A stretch of 49,933 bases of DNA from Chloroflexota bacterium (lineage in GTDB: Bacteria; Chloroflexota; Limnocylindria; Limnocylindrales; CSP1-4): NCBI GenBank assembly GCA_021802585.1, contig JAJZRQ010000012.1, positions 1 through 49,933 on the forward strand. The letters run 5' to 3'. Below the pieces are notes generated by a model. It was given only the letters and a program-made list of their open reading frames with translations, was not told the DNA's origin and ran no database searches. The first letter of the stretch is position 1. The number at the start of each line of letters is the position of its first letter. Positions 36,310 through 43,993 of the stretch are shown in pieces. Both the position numbers and the translations under genes were made by a program.

Positions 36310-36628
36310 TGTGACAAATCGGGAGGGCGGCGGCGAGGTGCAGGCCCGGGCGGCACGACAGCCGCCGGGACGCGCCCCGGGCAGGCGTCCGGGACGCGCG
36401 GGCGGCAGGCCCCCGGGAGGCCGCGCGCACCCCGTCCTCGCGAGCACCCCGTCCGGGAGGCGGTGCTATCCTCCCCTCACGCAACCGGTGCGCGCCCCGA
36501 GAGGTCCGCCAGCACGTCACCCGGGTCGCGCGGCACCAGGCTCCTTCCGCCTTCCCCGCCGCCCCGCCGCGACGGAGGGCCATCCGGGACGACCGCCGGC
36601 GGCGAGCGCACGGACCTGGAGGAGCACC
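36310..36628. other. Divergent region between the SbcD-like gene and the zinc-ribbon gene
   Basis: This 319-base gap has no gene I trust; the open plus-strand frame here is high-GC background. It contains a TATCCT box at 36467-36472 and a leader of about 150 bases to the TTG start of the zinc-ribbon gene. The leader has a C-rich run but no riboswitch that I recognise. Confidence 0.45.
36467..36472 (+). promoter_or_regulatory. -10 box TATCCT upstream of the zinc-ribbon gene
   Basis: TATCCT in GCTATCCTCCCC context would give an unusually long leader of about 150 bases before the TTG start. The same core is used at the PfkB and RDD genes. Confidence 0.45.
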
Positions 36629-36967
36629 TTGACGTACATCGACCGAACGCTCACCTGCGTCGACTGCGGCATGAGCTTCACCCACACCGCGGCCGACCAG
36701 GAGTACTACGCCCAGAAGGCGTTCACGTCCGATCCGAAGCGCTGCCCGAGCTGCCGGGCGAGCCGGCGCGTCGCGCGCGGCGACGGGTGGGACGTGCGCA
36801 GCATCGGCGGCCCGCGCGGCTATGAGCGCGGAGGTGGGTCCGTCGACCGCGAGTACTTCGCCGTCACCTGCTCGCGCTGCGGCAACAACGCGCAGGTCCC
36901 GTTCAAGCCGCGCCTCGACAAGCCGGTCTACTGCTCCGACTGCTTCCGGGCGATCAAGGCCGGCTGA
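36629..36967 (+). CDS. CxxC-x17-CxxC zinc-ribbon protein
   Basis: This 112-residue soluble protein has two zinc-ribbon units. The first has CVDC near residue 10 and CPSC about 37 residues on; the second has CSRC and CSDC about 20 residues apart. It fits the CxxC-x17-CxxC type found in many uncultured bacteria. The middle is Gly/Arg-rich (RGDGWDVRSIGGPRGYERGGG), which suggests nucleic-acid contact. The start is TTG at 36629: GGAGGAG lies 5-6 bases upstream and the first Cys pair follows at once, while no ATG or GTG is in reach. This is the only TTG start in the window. The function is unknown. Confidence 0.82.
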   Translation: MTYIDRTLTCVDCGMSFTHTAADQEYYAQKAFTSDPKRCPSCRASRRVARGDGWDVRSIGGPRGYERGGGSVDREYFAVTCSRCGNNAQVPFKPRLDKPVYCSDCFRAIKAG

Positions 36968-36976
36968 GCCGGCCCG

Positions 36977-37732
36977 TCAGGTCCACTCGTCCGCCGCGCC
37001 GGCCTCGTCGGCCGGCGGCGGGATGGAGAGGCGGAACGTCTCGCCGGCGCGGTGGCGCGTCCGCCCGCGCCCGCGCCAGACCGTGACGCGGCCCGGGCCG
37101 CGCACCTGCCACGCCCCGTCGCGCCCGACGGCCGCCGTCTCCTCATCGATCCCGAGGACGACGGTGCCGCGGGGCGCCACGAGCACGACCGCGGCGGCGA
37201 GCGTCTCCGGGAACGCGTCGTAGTGCGGGAGCACGACGGTCCGCTCCACGAGGCCGAGCGCGTCGCGCCAGCCGAGGGGGAACCGGAAGAGGCGGCGGCC
37301 CACCCGGGGCTGGCGCGCGGCGAGGACCATCGCCCCGGCCGAGCACCCCGCGACGACCCCGCCGCGCTCGTGGACGGCCCACAGGGCCTCCTCCGCCGGC
37401 GAGCCGGCAAGGACGTCGAGGAGGTGGTCGGGCTTGCCCCCCGAGAGGTAGACGACGTCGGCCTCGCCGATCGCCTGGGCGCAGGCGCCGTCGAGCGCGT
37501 CCGCGCGCGTGCGAAGCTCCACCCCTTCGACCTCGGCCCCCAGCGCGGCGAAATGGGCCTCGCCCTCCGCCAGCCAGCGCTGGAACGTCTCCTCGCCGTC
37601 GGGCCACGAGGCGGTGGGGACGACGGCGACGCGCGGCCTCGCCCGGCCGGTGCCGGCGAGGAGCTCGCGGTCCACCGCCTCCATGGCGGCGGTGAACTCA
37701 CCGGATCCGACGAGGACGATGGGGCCGGGCAC
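36977..37732 (-). CDS. Peptidase S51 family protein (cyanophycinase/dipeptidase E-like)
   Basis: This 251-residue protein has a class-I glutamine-amidotransferase-like fold. The nucleophile elbow is GCSAGAM with S131, preceded by VVYLSGGKPDHLLDVL, the S51 substrate strand. The N-terminal PIVLVGSGEFTAAM is the usual first strand. S51 enzymes cleave Asp-containing peptides or cyanophycin; the exact substrate is unknown. The GTG at 37732 is six bases after a TAGACT box, another leaderless start. Its 3' end is 9 bases from the convergent zinc-ribbon gene. Confidence 0.85.
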   Translation of the reverse strand: MPGPIVLVGSGEFTAAMEAVDRELLAGTGRARPRVAVVPTASWPDGEETFQRWLAEGEAHFAALGAEVEGVELRTRADALDGACAQAIGEADVVYLSGGKPDHLLDVLAGSPAEEALWAVHERGGVVAGCSAGAMVLAARQPRVGRRLFRFPLGWRDALGLVERTVVLPHYDAFPETLAAAVVLVAPRGTVVLGIDEETAAVGRDGAWQVRGPGRVTVWRGRGRTRHRAGETFRLSIPPPADEAGAADEWT

Positions 37733-37738
37733 GGCCGC

Positions 37739-37744
37739 AGTCTA
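37739..37744 (-). promoter_or_regulatory. -10 box TAGACT of the S51 peptidase (leaderless)
   Basis: Minus-strand TAGACT, six bases, then GTG at 37732. The box and spacing are identical to those of the MFS gene. Confidence 0.6.
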
Positions 37745-37806
37745 GTGCGAATGGGCGGTGGGGCTGCCTGACGCACAGGGGGCTGTTCGCGGATGGCGCC
37801 GACGGC

Positions 37807-37812
37807 TATCCT
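37807..37812 (+). promoter_or_regulatory. -10 box TATCCT of the RDD gene
   Basis: TATCCT lies 88 bases before the ATG at 37901, giving a leader of about 80 bases that ends in GGGAGGAA. This is a normal leadered gene. Confidence 0.5.
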
Positions 37813-37900
37813 CCCCGCCATACGGGCACATGGTCCCGGAGCGCGCGCGCCGGGTGGGCGTTGCGCGCAGCCGTCGGCCGCCGCCCAGCAGGGAGGAACG

Positions 37901-38578
37901 ATGGAACCGACCGGATCGCCCGCGACCCCGCCTGACGAGGCGTCCGCACCGCAGGCAGCGCCGCCGCCCCCGCCCCCCGCGGCTCCCCCCGCGGCCGCCG
38001 CGGCGAGCACGTCACCGGCGTGGCTCGACAACATCACGTCGCAGCAGACGATCGCGGGGCCGGCCGGCCTCGTGTACGCGGACATCCCGTCGAGGATCTT
38101 CGCCTACATCATCGACGCGATCATCCTCGGCGTCGCGTTCGGGATCGTCTACGCGGTCCTCGCCGGCATCCTCTGGAGCTCGATCCTCATCGGGGGGTTC
38201 GGGTTCGTTGCGTTCGTCTGGCTCGTCGTCCTACTCGTCGTCTACGCGGCCGGGAGCGCCGTGTACTTCATCTACACCTGGACGAGGATGCGAGGCTCGC
38301 CGGGCCAGCGCGTCCTCGGCCTCGAGACGCTGAACGCCGCGGACGGCGCGGTCCTCACGCAGCCGCAGGCGATCCGCCGCTGGCTCTTCCTGTTCGGCCC
38401 GTTCGTCCTCGCCCAGGTGTTCGCGATGACCGGCTGGATCGGGATCCTCGGCTCGCTCCTCAGCTTCGTCGGGCTGGCCTGGGCGATCTACCTCCTCTAC
38501 ACGACAGCGAACAGCCCCTCCCGCCAGGGGTTCCACGATGTCCAGGCGTCGACGGTCGTCGTCAAGGTCAAGCGGTAG
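37901..38578 (+). CDS. RDD-family membrane protein
   Basis: This 225-residue protein has a cytosolic N-terminal tail of about 40 residues rich in Pro and Ala, then the RDD domain with IPSRIFAYIIDAIILGVAFGI (R-x4-D pair), and a last stretch typical of RDD proteins, QGFHDVQASTVVV. Four hydrophobic segments are predicted. The family is of unknown function; some members move small molecules or stabilise membrane complexes. The ATG follows GGGAGGAACG. A 12-base-pair hairpin lies 36 bases after the stop. Confidence 0.85.
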   Translation: MEPTGSPATPPDEASAPQAAPPPPPPAAPPAAAAASTSPAWLDNITSQQTIAGPAGLVYADIPSRIFAYIIDAIILGVAFGIVYAVLAGILWSSILIGGFGFVAFVWLVVLLVVYAAGSAVYFIYTWTRMRGSPGQRVLGLETLNAADGAVLTQPQAIRRWLFLFGPFVLAQVFAMTGWIGILGSLLSFVGLAWAIYLLYTTANSPSRQGFHDVQASTVVVKVKR

Positions 38579-38613
38579 CGCGCGGCCGGCCCAGCCGGCC
38601 ACCGCCGCAGCCC

Positions 38614-38640
38614 GACGCCCCGGCCCACGGCCGGGGCGTC
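38614..38640. terminator. Perfect 12-bp GC hairpin between convergent genes
   Basis: The left arm 38614-38625 pairs perfectly with 38629-38640 around a 3-base loop (CAC). It lies between the convergent RDD and carbamate kinase genes. There is no T run on either side, so it would act, if at all, as a bidirectional block without a U tract or with Rho. Confidence 0.6.
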
Positions 38641-38738
38641 GTCGTGGCTGGGGGCGGAACGTGGGACGGCTCCGGCGCTGGGCCCTTCCGTCGGCCGACC
38701 GCGTCCGCCGCCCGGATGCGGCCCCGCGCGAGCGGAAC

Positions 38739-39734
38739 CTAGCGCGTCGCGGCGGCCGCCTCGAGGGGCGCCGTGAACGGCGGGAGGCCGAGGCGCCCCG
38801 ACCCGAACCGCGTCCCGGCGCGGCCCCACGCGAGCGACGCGGCGTCCTCGAGGCGCCCGATCGCGGCGAAGCGGCCGCCCGATCGCACGAACTCCGCGCA
38901 GGCGCGGATCTTCGGGCCCATCGAGCCCGCCGGCCAGGCCTTCGCCTCGAGGCCGGCGAACGCCTCCTCCGGCGACATCCGGTGGACGGCCTCGGCGTCG
39001 GGCGTGCCCCAGCCGCGGTAGACCGCGTCGACGTCGGTGAGGAGGAGGAGCCCTTCCGCGCCGACGGCCCGGGCGAGGACGACGGCCGCGAGGTCCTTGT
39101 CGATGACCGCCTCGCGGCCCTCGTAGCGGCCGTCGGGCAGCTCGGCGACGGGGATCCCGCCGCCGCCCGAGGCGATGACGAGGACGCCGGCCTCGACGAG
39201 CGAGCGGATCGACGCCGCCTCGACGAGCCGGAGCGGCGCGGGCGACGGCACGACCCGCCGCCAGTGCTTCCCGTCGGGGGCGATCGTCCAGCCGCGCTCG
39301 GCGGCGTGGGCGTGGGCCGTCGCCTCGTCGTAGATCGGGCCCACCGGCTTCGTCGGGTGGGCGAAGGCCGGGTCGTCGGTCTTCACGACGACCTGGCTCA
39401 CGATGACCGCGATCTCGCGGGTGATCCCCCGCTCGAGGAACGCAGCGTGGAGGGCCTGGGCCATGAGGTAGCCGATCTGGCCCTGCGACTCGGCGCCGAG
39501 GACGTCGAGGGGCGGCGCCGGGACGACCTCGGCGGCCATCTCGGCCTCGATCGCGAGGAACCCGACCTGCGGGCCGTTGCCGTGGGTGAGGACGATCTCG
39601 GCCCCGCTCCGCTCGGCGAGGTCGACGAGGGCGCGGGCGGCGATCTCGAGGTTGTGGCGCTGGACGTCGGTCGAGCCGGGCTCGCCGCGACGGATGAGGG
39701 CGTTCCCGCCGAGGGCGACCGCGATGCGGGTCAT
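38739..39734 (-). CDS. arcC: Carbamate kinase
   Basis: This 331-residue amino-acid-kinase-family enzyme has the N-terminal MTRIAVALGGNALIRRGEPG, LTHGNGPQVGFL, the interface segment VVVKTDDPAFAHPTKPVGPIY, and the C-terminal IASGGGGIPVAEL then EAVIDKDLAAVVLARAVGAE. It makes ATP from carbamoyl phosphate, or the reverse. Its ATG overlaps the argF stop by four bases. It is the last gene of an operon with ornithine carbamoyltransferase and a GTPase-like gene, but no arginine deiminase is present. Confidence 0.95.
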   Translation of the reverse strand: MTRIAVALGGNALIRRGEPGSTDVQRHNLEIAARALVDLAERSGAEIVLTHGNGPQVGFLAIEAEMAAEVVPAPPLDVLGAESQGQIGYLMAQALHAAFLERGITREIAVIVSQVVVKTDDPAFAHPTKPVGPIYDEATAHAHAAERGWTIAPDGKHWRRVVPSPAPLRLVEAASIRSLVEAGVLVIASGGGGIPVAELPDGRYEGREAVIDKDLAAVVLARAVGAEGLLLLTDVDAVYRGWGTPDAEAVHRMSPEEAFAGLEAKAWPAGSMGPKIRACAEFVRSGGRFAAIGRLEDAASLAWGRAGTRFGSGRLGLPPFTAPLEAAAATR

Positions 39735-40672
39735 CCCAGGCGCGCCCCGAGCCGGTCGCCGGTGATGAGCGCGTAGAGGAGCGCCTGCTCCGTGTAGACG
39801 CGGTTCTCCGCCTGGTCCCAGACGCGGCTCCCCGGCCCGTCGATCACCTCGTCGGTGACCTCGTCGCCGCGGTGCGCGGGCAGGCAGTGGAGGAAGATCG
39901 CGCCGGGGCCGGCGGCGGCCATCATCGCCGCGTCGACGGTGTACCCGGCGAAGACGCGTCGGCGCTCTTCCCGCTCGTGCTCCTTCCCCATCGACGCCCA
40001 CACGTCTGTGTAGACGGCGTCGGCCCCGGCGACCGCGACACGGGGGTCGCCGACGACCTCGACGGCCCCGCCGCTCGCCGAAGCGTGCTCGCGGGCCGCC
40101 GCGACGATCGCCGCGTCGGGACGGTAGCCCTCCGGCGTCGCGACGACGAGGGTGAAGCCGAGGGATCCCGCGGCCTGGATGAGCGAGTGGGCGACGTTGT
40201 TCCCGTCGCCGACGAACGCGATGCGCCGGCCCCGCAGGTCGCCGAAGACCTCCTCGAGGGTCATGACGTCGGCGAGCGCCTGGCAGGGGTGGTGCTCGTC
40301 GGTGAGGGCGTTGATGATCGGGATCGTCGCGTGCGCCGCGAGCTCCTCGACCCGCGCGTGGGCGAAGGTCCGGATCGTCAGCGCGGAGAGGTACCGCGAG
40401 AGGACCCGGGCGGTGTCGGCGACCGTCTCCCCGTGGCCGAGCTGGAGCTCGTCCGGCCGGAGGACGATCGGGAGCATCCCGAGCGCCCAGGCGGCGTCCT
40501 CGAGGCTCACCCGCGTCCGGGTCGAGGGCTTGTCGAAGATCATCCCGACCCGCCCGCCGGCGAGGGCGCCGCGGTGCCGGTCGGGCTCGCGCTTGAAGCG
40601 GTGCGAGAGGTCGAGGATCTCCCGGACGCCCGTCGGCCCGAGGGAGTCGAGTGTGAGGAAGTGATCGGCCAT
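39731..40672 (-). CDS. argF: Ornithine carbamoyltransferase
   Basis: This 313-residue transferase has carbamoyl-phosphate motif PSTRTR (S50-R54), HPCQ (128-131), the ornithine-side SMG loop DVWASMG, and HCLPAHRG (262-269) with C263. It makes citrulline from ornithine and carbamoyl phosphate, or runs in reverse. The HCLP and SMG signatures mark a true OTCase rather than an aspartate or putrescine enzyme. The ATG at 40672 follows the upstream gene by 9 bases. Because carbamate kinase follows directly, a catabolic ATP-yielding direction is likely, but anabolic use cannot be excluded. Confidence 0.94.
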   Translation of the reverse strand: MADHFLTLDSLGPTGVREILDLSHRFKREPDRHRGALAGGRVGMIFDKPSTRTRVSLEDAAWALGMLPIVLRPDELQLGHGETVADTARVLSRYLSALTIRTFAHARVEELAAHATIPIINALTDEHHPCQALADVMTLEEVFGDLRGRRIAFVGDGNNVAHSLIQAAGSLGFTLVVATPEGYRPDAAIVAAAREHASASGGAVEVVGDPRVAVAGADAVYTDVWASMGKEHEREERRRVFAGYTVDAAMMAAAGPGAIFLHCLPAHRGDEVTDEVIDGPGSRVWDQAENRVYTEQALLYALITGDRLGARLG

Positions 40673-40681
40673 CGGTCCCTC

Positions 40682-42043
40682 CTACGAGTGCGGCGCGACG
40701 GCGCCGGCCTCGCGGGCGCGGTCGACGATCGGGGCGAGCAGGTCGGCGAGCGTTGGGGCATCCGGCTCCGGCGCCAGCTCCTCGAGCTCGTAGCGCACCC
40801 GGACCACCGGCTTGTCGAGGGTCAGGACCCGGGTGAGGTCGATCGGGTTCGCGGCGAGGATGACGTCGACCGGCATCGCGTTCAGCGTGGCCTGGAGCTC
40901 GTCCATCTGGCCCCGCCCATAGCCCATCGCCGGGAGGAGGCTCTCCAGGCGCGGGTACTTCGCAAGCGTCCGGGCGAGGTCGCCGACGGCGTATGGCCGC
41001 GGGTCCACGACCTCCGCCGCCCCGAAACGGCGCGCGGCGACGACGCCGGCGCCGTACGTCATCCCGCCGTGGGTGAGGGTCGGGCCGTCCTCCACGATCG
41101 CGATGCGCTTCCCGGCGATCTCGCCGCCGACGAGCTGGAGCGCCGACCGGGCGAGGACGACGTGGGCCCGCGGGTTGAGGCGAGCGACGTCCTCCCGGAC
41201 GGTCGCCACCTGCTCCGGGGTCGCGCTGTCGATCTTGTTGATGACGATCGCGTCGGCCATCCGGAAGTTCGCCTCGCCCGGGTGATAGCTCACCTCGTGG
41301 CCGGGCCGCAGCGGGTCGGCGACGACGACGAAGAGGTCCGGCCGGTAGAACGGGAAGTCGTTGTTGCCGCCGTCCCAGATGACGACGTCGGCCTCCTGCT
41401 CCGCCTCGCGGAGGATCGCCTCGTAGTCGACGCCCGCGTAGAGGACGCGCCCCGCGTCGAGGTGCGGCTCGTACTCCTCGCGCTCCTCGATCGTCGTCTC
41501 GTGGCGATCGAGGTCGGCGTACGTCGCAAAGCGCTGGACGCGCTGCCGGACGAGGTCGCCGTATGGCATCGGATGGCGGACGACGACGACGCGGAGCCCC
41601 TGCTCCTCCATGAGGCGGGCGAGGTAGCGGGTCGTCTGGCTCTTCCCGGCCCCGGTGCGGGTCGCCCCCGTGGCAACAACCGGCTTCGTGCTCCGGATCA
41701 TCGTGTGGACCGGCCCGAGGAGCTCGAAATCGGCCCCGCCCGCGAGCGCCCGGCTCGCCTGGTGCATGACGAGCTCGTGGGGGACGTCCGAGTAGGCGAA
41801 GACGACGCGATCGATCGCCTGGTCGGCGAAGAGCCGCTCGAGCTCGTCCTCGGCGACGATCGGGATCCCCGCGGGATAGAGCGGCCCGGCGAGCTCCGGC
41901 GGGTAGCGCCGGCTGTCGATGCCGGGAATCTGCGTCGCCGTGAACGCGACGACCTCGGTGGCAGGATCGTCGCGATAGACGACGTTGAAGTCGTGGAAGT
42001 CGCGACCGGCGGCTCCCATGATCACGACCTTCGTGCGATCCAT
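40682..42043 (-). CDS. Cyclic 2,3-diphosphoglycerate synthetase-like GTPase
   Basis: This 453-residue protein has an N-terminal Rossmann-like part (VVIMGAAGRDFHDFN), then a P-loop-like VVATGATRTGAGKSQTTRYL (126-135 as GATRTGAGKS), a Walker-B-like VVIWDGGNNDFPFY and a guanine-type NKID motif. It resembles archaeal cyclic 2,3-DPG synthetases, which join the 2- and 3-phosphates of 2,3-diphosphoglycerate with ATP. Bacterial homologues occur beside OTC and carbamate kinase, and their product is not established. Here it is the first gene of that operon. The ATG at 42043 is chosen because the Rossmann strand begins directly; GGAGG lies 11 bases before it. Confidence 0.72.
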   Translation of the reverse strand: MDRTKVVIMGAAGRDFHDFNVVYRDDPATEVVAFTATQIPGIDSRRYPPELAGPLYPAGIPIVAEDELERLFADQAIDRVVFAYSDVPHELVMHQASRALAGGADFELLGPVHTMIRSTKPVVATGATRTGAGKSQTTRYLARLMEEQGLRVVVVRHPMPYGDLVRQRVQRFATYADLDRHETTIEEREEYEPHLDAGRVLYAGVDYEAILREAEQEADVVIWDGGNNDFPFYRPDLFVVVADPLRPGHEVSYHPGEANFRMADAIVINKIDSATPEQVATVREDVARLNPRAHVVLARSALQLVGGEIAGKRIAIVEDGPTLTHGGMTYGAGVVAARRFGAAEVVDPRPYAVGDLARTLAKYPRLESLLPAMGYGRGQMDELQATLNAMPVDVILAANPIDLTRVLTLDKPVVRVRYELEELAPEPDAPTLADLLAPIVDRAREAGAVAPHS

Positions 42044-42694
42044 GAATCGTCCGCGCCTCCAGGCCGTCGGGGGAACGCTCACGCCCGGAGGTGCCTCACG
42101 GCGTCGGGGTGTGCCGCTGACGGCGTCGGCGGACGAGCCGGTTCCCGGCCAGGGCCCAGCGGTCGTCCAGTCCATCGAGTGTCGCGGCCCTGTCAAGCCG
42201 CGGGGAAGGGCCGACCGGCCCGGCCGCGCCGGGACGTTCGGGGGGCAGCCGACAGGTGGGCGGCGCCCGGCGGCGCCACCAGGTCGCGCCCGGCTGACAG
42301 CCCTGCTGGCGAGATTGGCCCGCACTGAGCGTCGGCCGAAGCTCGAACCTGCCCTTCGCGGAACACCTCGAGCACGATCCTTCGCAGTCCTGCCAACCTG
42401 GCTGTCGCGGGGCAGCAGCTTGGTGGACGAGCGGACAGAACGATCATGGTCGGCGAGATCCAGGTCGAAGGCGGAACGCTCCAGGGACCGGCGCGGATCG
42501 GGCGCGACAGCACCACGGTGAGTGGGCGGGCACAGCCCCCTGCAGGACCCGGAGGTCGCCGCCCGCGGAGGGCCGGTGCCCGGGGGGTGCTTGCCGCCAG
42601 CCGCGGAGGTCCCGGTGCCCGGGGGGTGCTTGCCGCCAGCCGCGGAGGTCCCGGTGTCGAAGCACGGACTCGGGGCGCCTCCGGTGGGGCCGGC
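42044..42694. other. Long intergenic region upstream of the cpgS-like operon
   Basis: This 651-base stretch has no gene I trust. It contains a GGCGCC-CGGC-GGCGCC hairpin near 42258-42273, where the sequence GCCGACAGGT also resembles the 40-bp repeat near selC, and a 39-bp tandem repeat at 42573-42656. Base composition is less extreme than in coding DNA. It serves as the promoter region of the GTPase-OTC-CK operon and the 3' end of the Sec-linked genes. Confidence 0.5.
42573..42656. repeat. 39-bp direct tandem repeat (two copies plus a short third)
   Basis: Copy 1 runs 42573-42611 and copy 2 runs 42612-42650, identical by eye, followed by the first six bases of a third copy (42651-42656). A diverged partial copy precedes them from about 42551. 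The unit length is a multiple of three, but the region is not coding. Confidence 0.85.
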
Positions 42695-43246
42695 CTAGCG
42701 GAGGCGGAATGCCTCCCCGTGACCCGGGATGACGATCTCCACGCCACCTTCGAGGAGTCGCGCCCGACCCTCCTCGAGCTTCTCCTGGTCCCACGCGAGC
42801 GGGTCGACGACCGGCGTGCGGTCGCCGCGCCACCAGAGATGGGTGAGGGCGTACACGGCGTCGTCGGCGCGCACGACGAGGGTCGCGTCCTCTTCGGTGT
42901 GACCCGGCGTCCGCCAGAGCTCCGCGTTCGGGGCGAGGAGGTGCCCATCGCCGTCGTGGTCGAGCCACTCGTCGGCCCGGTAGCGCGCCCAGAAGTCGAC
43001 GACCTCGGCATTCGGGAAGAGCGCGGCGTTCATCGCGTGGTCAGGGTGGTGGTGCGACAGGAAGACGTGGGTCACGTCAGCGGGGGCAATGCCGAGCGCG
43101 GCGAGGGGAGCGAAGATCCGCGCCCGGTCGGCCACCATGCCCGGATCCGCCACGATGAGCGCGTCGCCGTCGCGCACGAGGGTCACGCTGCTCGCGACGC
43201 GCTCGTGGGCATAACCGGCGGTGAGAGGGTGGACCGTCGTGCTCAT
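42695..43246 (-). CDS. Metallo-beta-lactamase-fold hydrolase
   Basis: This 183-residue MBL-fold protein has metal motif SHHHPDH (H65, H67, D69, H70), a later ligand in TPGHTEED, and PGHGEAF at the C-terminus as the last His. It is shorter than glyoxalase II and lacks its C-terminal domain. Possible substrates are a thioester, lactone or nucleotide. The ATG at 43246 overlaps the stop of the deazaflavin-type oxidoreductase by four bases, so the two are translated together and may share a substrate. Confidence 0.86.
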   Translation of the reverse strand: MSTTVHPLTAGYAHERVASSVTLVRDGDALIVADPGMVADRARIFAPLAALGIAPADVTHVFLSHHHPDHAMNAALFPNAEVVDFWARYRADEWLDHDGDGHLLAPNAELWRTPGHTEEDATLVVRADDAVYALTHLWWRGDRTPVVDPLAWDQEKLEEGRARLLEGGVEIVIPGHGEAFRLR

Positions 43247-43941
43247 CCGCGGCCCCCAACGGCCGGGCCGCCGGAGGGCGGCCGGGCCGCCGGGGCCGGC
43301 GTCGCTGGCGGAGCGTCGTCCGCCGCGGCCAGCACCGCCGGCTCGGGCAGCACCCCCGGCGCGAGGGAAGCCGACGCCCACGGGGCCCCGTCCGGCCTCG
43401 CCTCCGGGGCCGGCGCTGGAGCGGGGCTGAGCGGCTCGAGCCGGAAGAAGATGCCGGTCGCCGCGACGTGGCGTGCCGCGAGCCGGTACATCGCGTTCCC
43501 GGGGAACGGGTGCTGGCGGAACGTCGCCCGCACGACGGCATCGCGCTCGGACCCGGAACCGAGGAGCACCGCCCGGACCCGGGCCCGCGGCACGCGCGCC
43601 GCTTCGATCGACGCCGAGGCCGCCGCCCGGAGGTTGAGGGTCCACGCCGTGTCGCCGCTCGGATGACCGAGGTAGCGCCTCCCCCCGACGGTCAGGAGCC
43701 CGAGGGGCAGCGACCGCTCATGGCCCGAGCGGCGCCCGACCACGCGCAGGACGACGAGGTTCCCGAAGCCGGGACGGAGCGCGAGCCGCGCGAGGGGCGC
43801 GCCGCCGACCCGGAGGAGGCGGTACCAGCCTCGCCACCAGGCCCCCCACGCGCCGGTGGTGTGGGACGGCTCGGCGAACGGGCCGCGGGTCGAGGTCGTC
43901 AGGGGCGGCTCGGCGAACGGGCCGCGGGTCGAGGTCGTCAC
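43243..43941 (-). CDS. Nitroreductase-family deazaflavin-dependent oxidoreductase (Ddn/F420-type)
   Basis: This 232-residue protein of the PF04075-like split-barrel family has GFGNLVVLRVVGRRSGHERSLPLGLLTV and GHPSGDTAWTLNLRAAASA, the F420-binding pattern of Ddn. The GTG at 43941 is chosen: GGAG lies 4 bases upstream and a TATCCT box about 40 bases upstream. The first 26 residues consist of two copies of the 13-residue motif TTSTRGPFAEP(P/S)(L/H), encoded by a 39-bp duplication. The last about 70 residues are Ala/Pro-rich and outside the fold. It probably uses F420 or a flavin to reduce an unknown substrate. Confidence 0.8.
   Translation of the reverse strand: MTTSTRGPFAEPPLTTSTRGPFAEPSHTTGAWGAWWRGWYRLLRVGGAPLARLALRPGFGNLVVLRVVGRRSGHERSLPLGLLTVGGRRYLGHPSGDTAWTLNLRAAASASIEAARVPRARVRAVLLGSGSERDAVVRATFRQHPFPGNAMYRLAARHVAATGIFFRLEPLSPAPAPAPEARPDGAPWASASLAPGVLPEPAVLAAADDAPPATPAPAARPPSGGPAVGGRG
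43867..43940. repeat. In-frame 39-bp duplication at the Ddn-like N-terminus
   Basis: Copies at 43867-43901 and 43906-43940 are 35 bases long and identical, separated by 4 bases (period 39). They encode two copies of a 13-residue motif at the start of the protein. Confidence 0.85.
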
Positions 43942-43979
43942 GGCACTCCGCGTTCGGTCCCGCAACCGGGACCCCGGGG

Positions 43980-43985
43980 AGGATA
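43980..43985 (-). promoter_or_regulatory. -10 box TATCCT of the Ddn-like gene
   Basis: Minus-strand TATCCT lies between the mobA stop (43994) and the GTG at 43941. This lets the oxidoreductase-MBL pair be transcribed apart from the Sec genes. Confidence 0.5.
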
Positions 43986-43993
43986 ACCCGGTC

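Noticed and set aside
38739-42043. Arginine deiminase (ADI) operon
   Set aside because: OTC and carbamate kinase are present but there is no ArcA; the third gene is a GTPase-like protein.
42193-42694. A gene in the 651-base gap
   Set aside because: Open frames are in all directions and low in recognisable content; the tandem repeat and lack of a ribosome site argue against coding.
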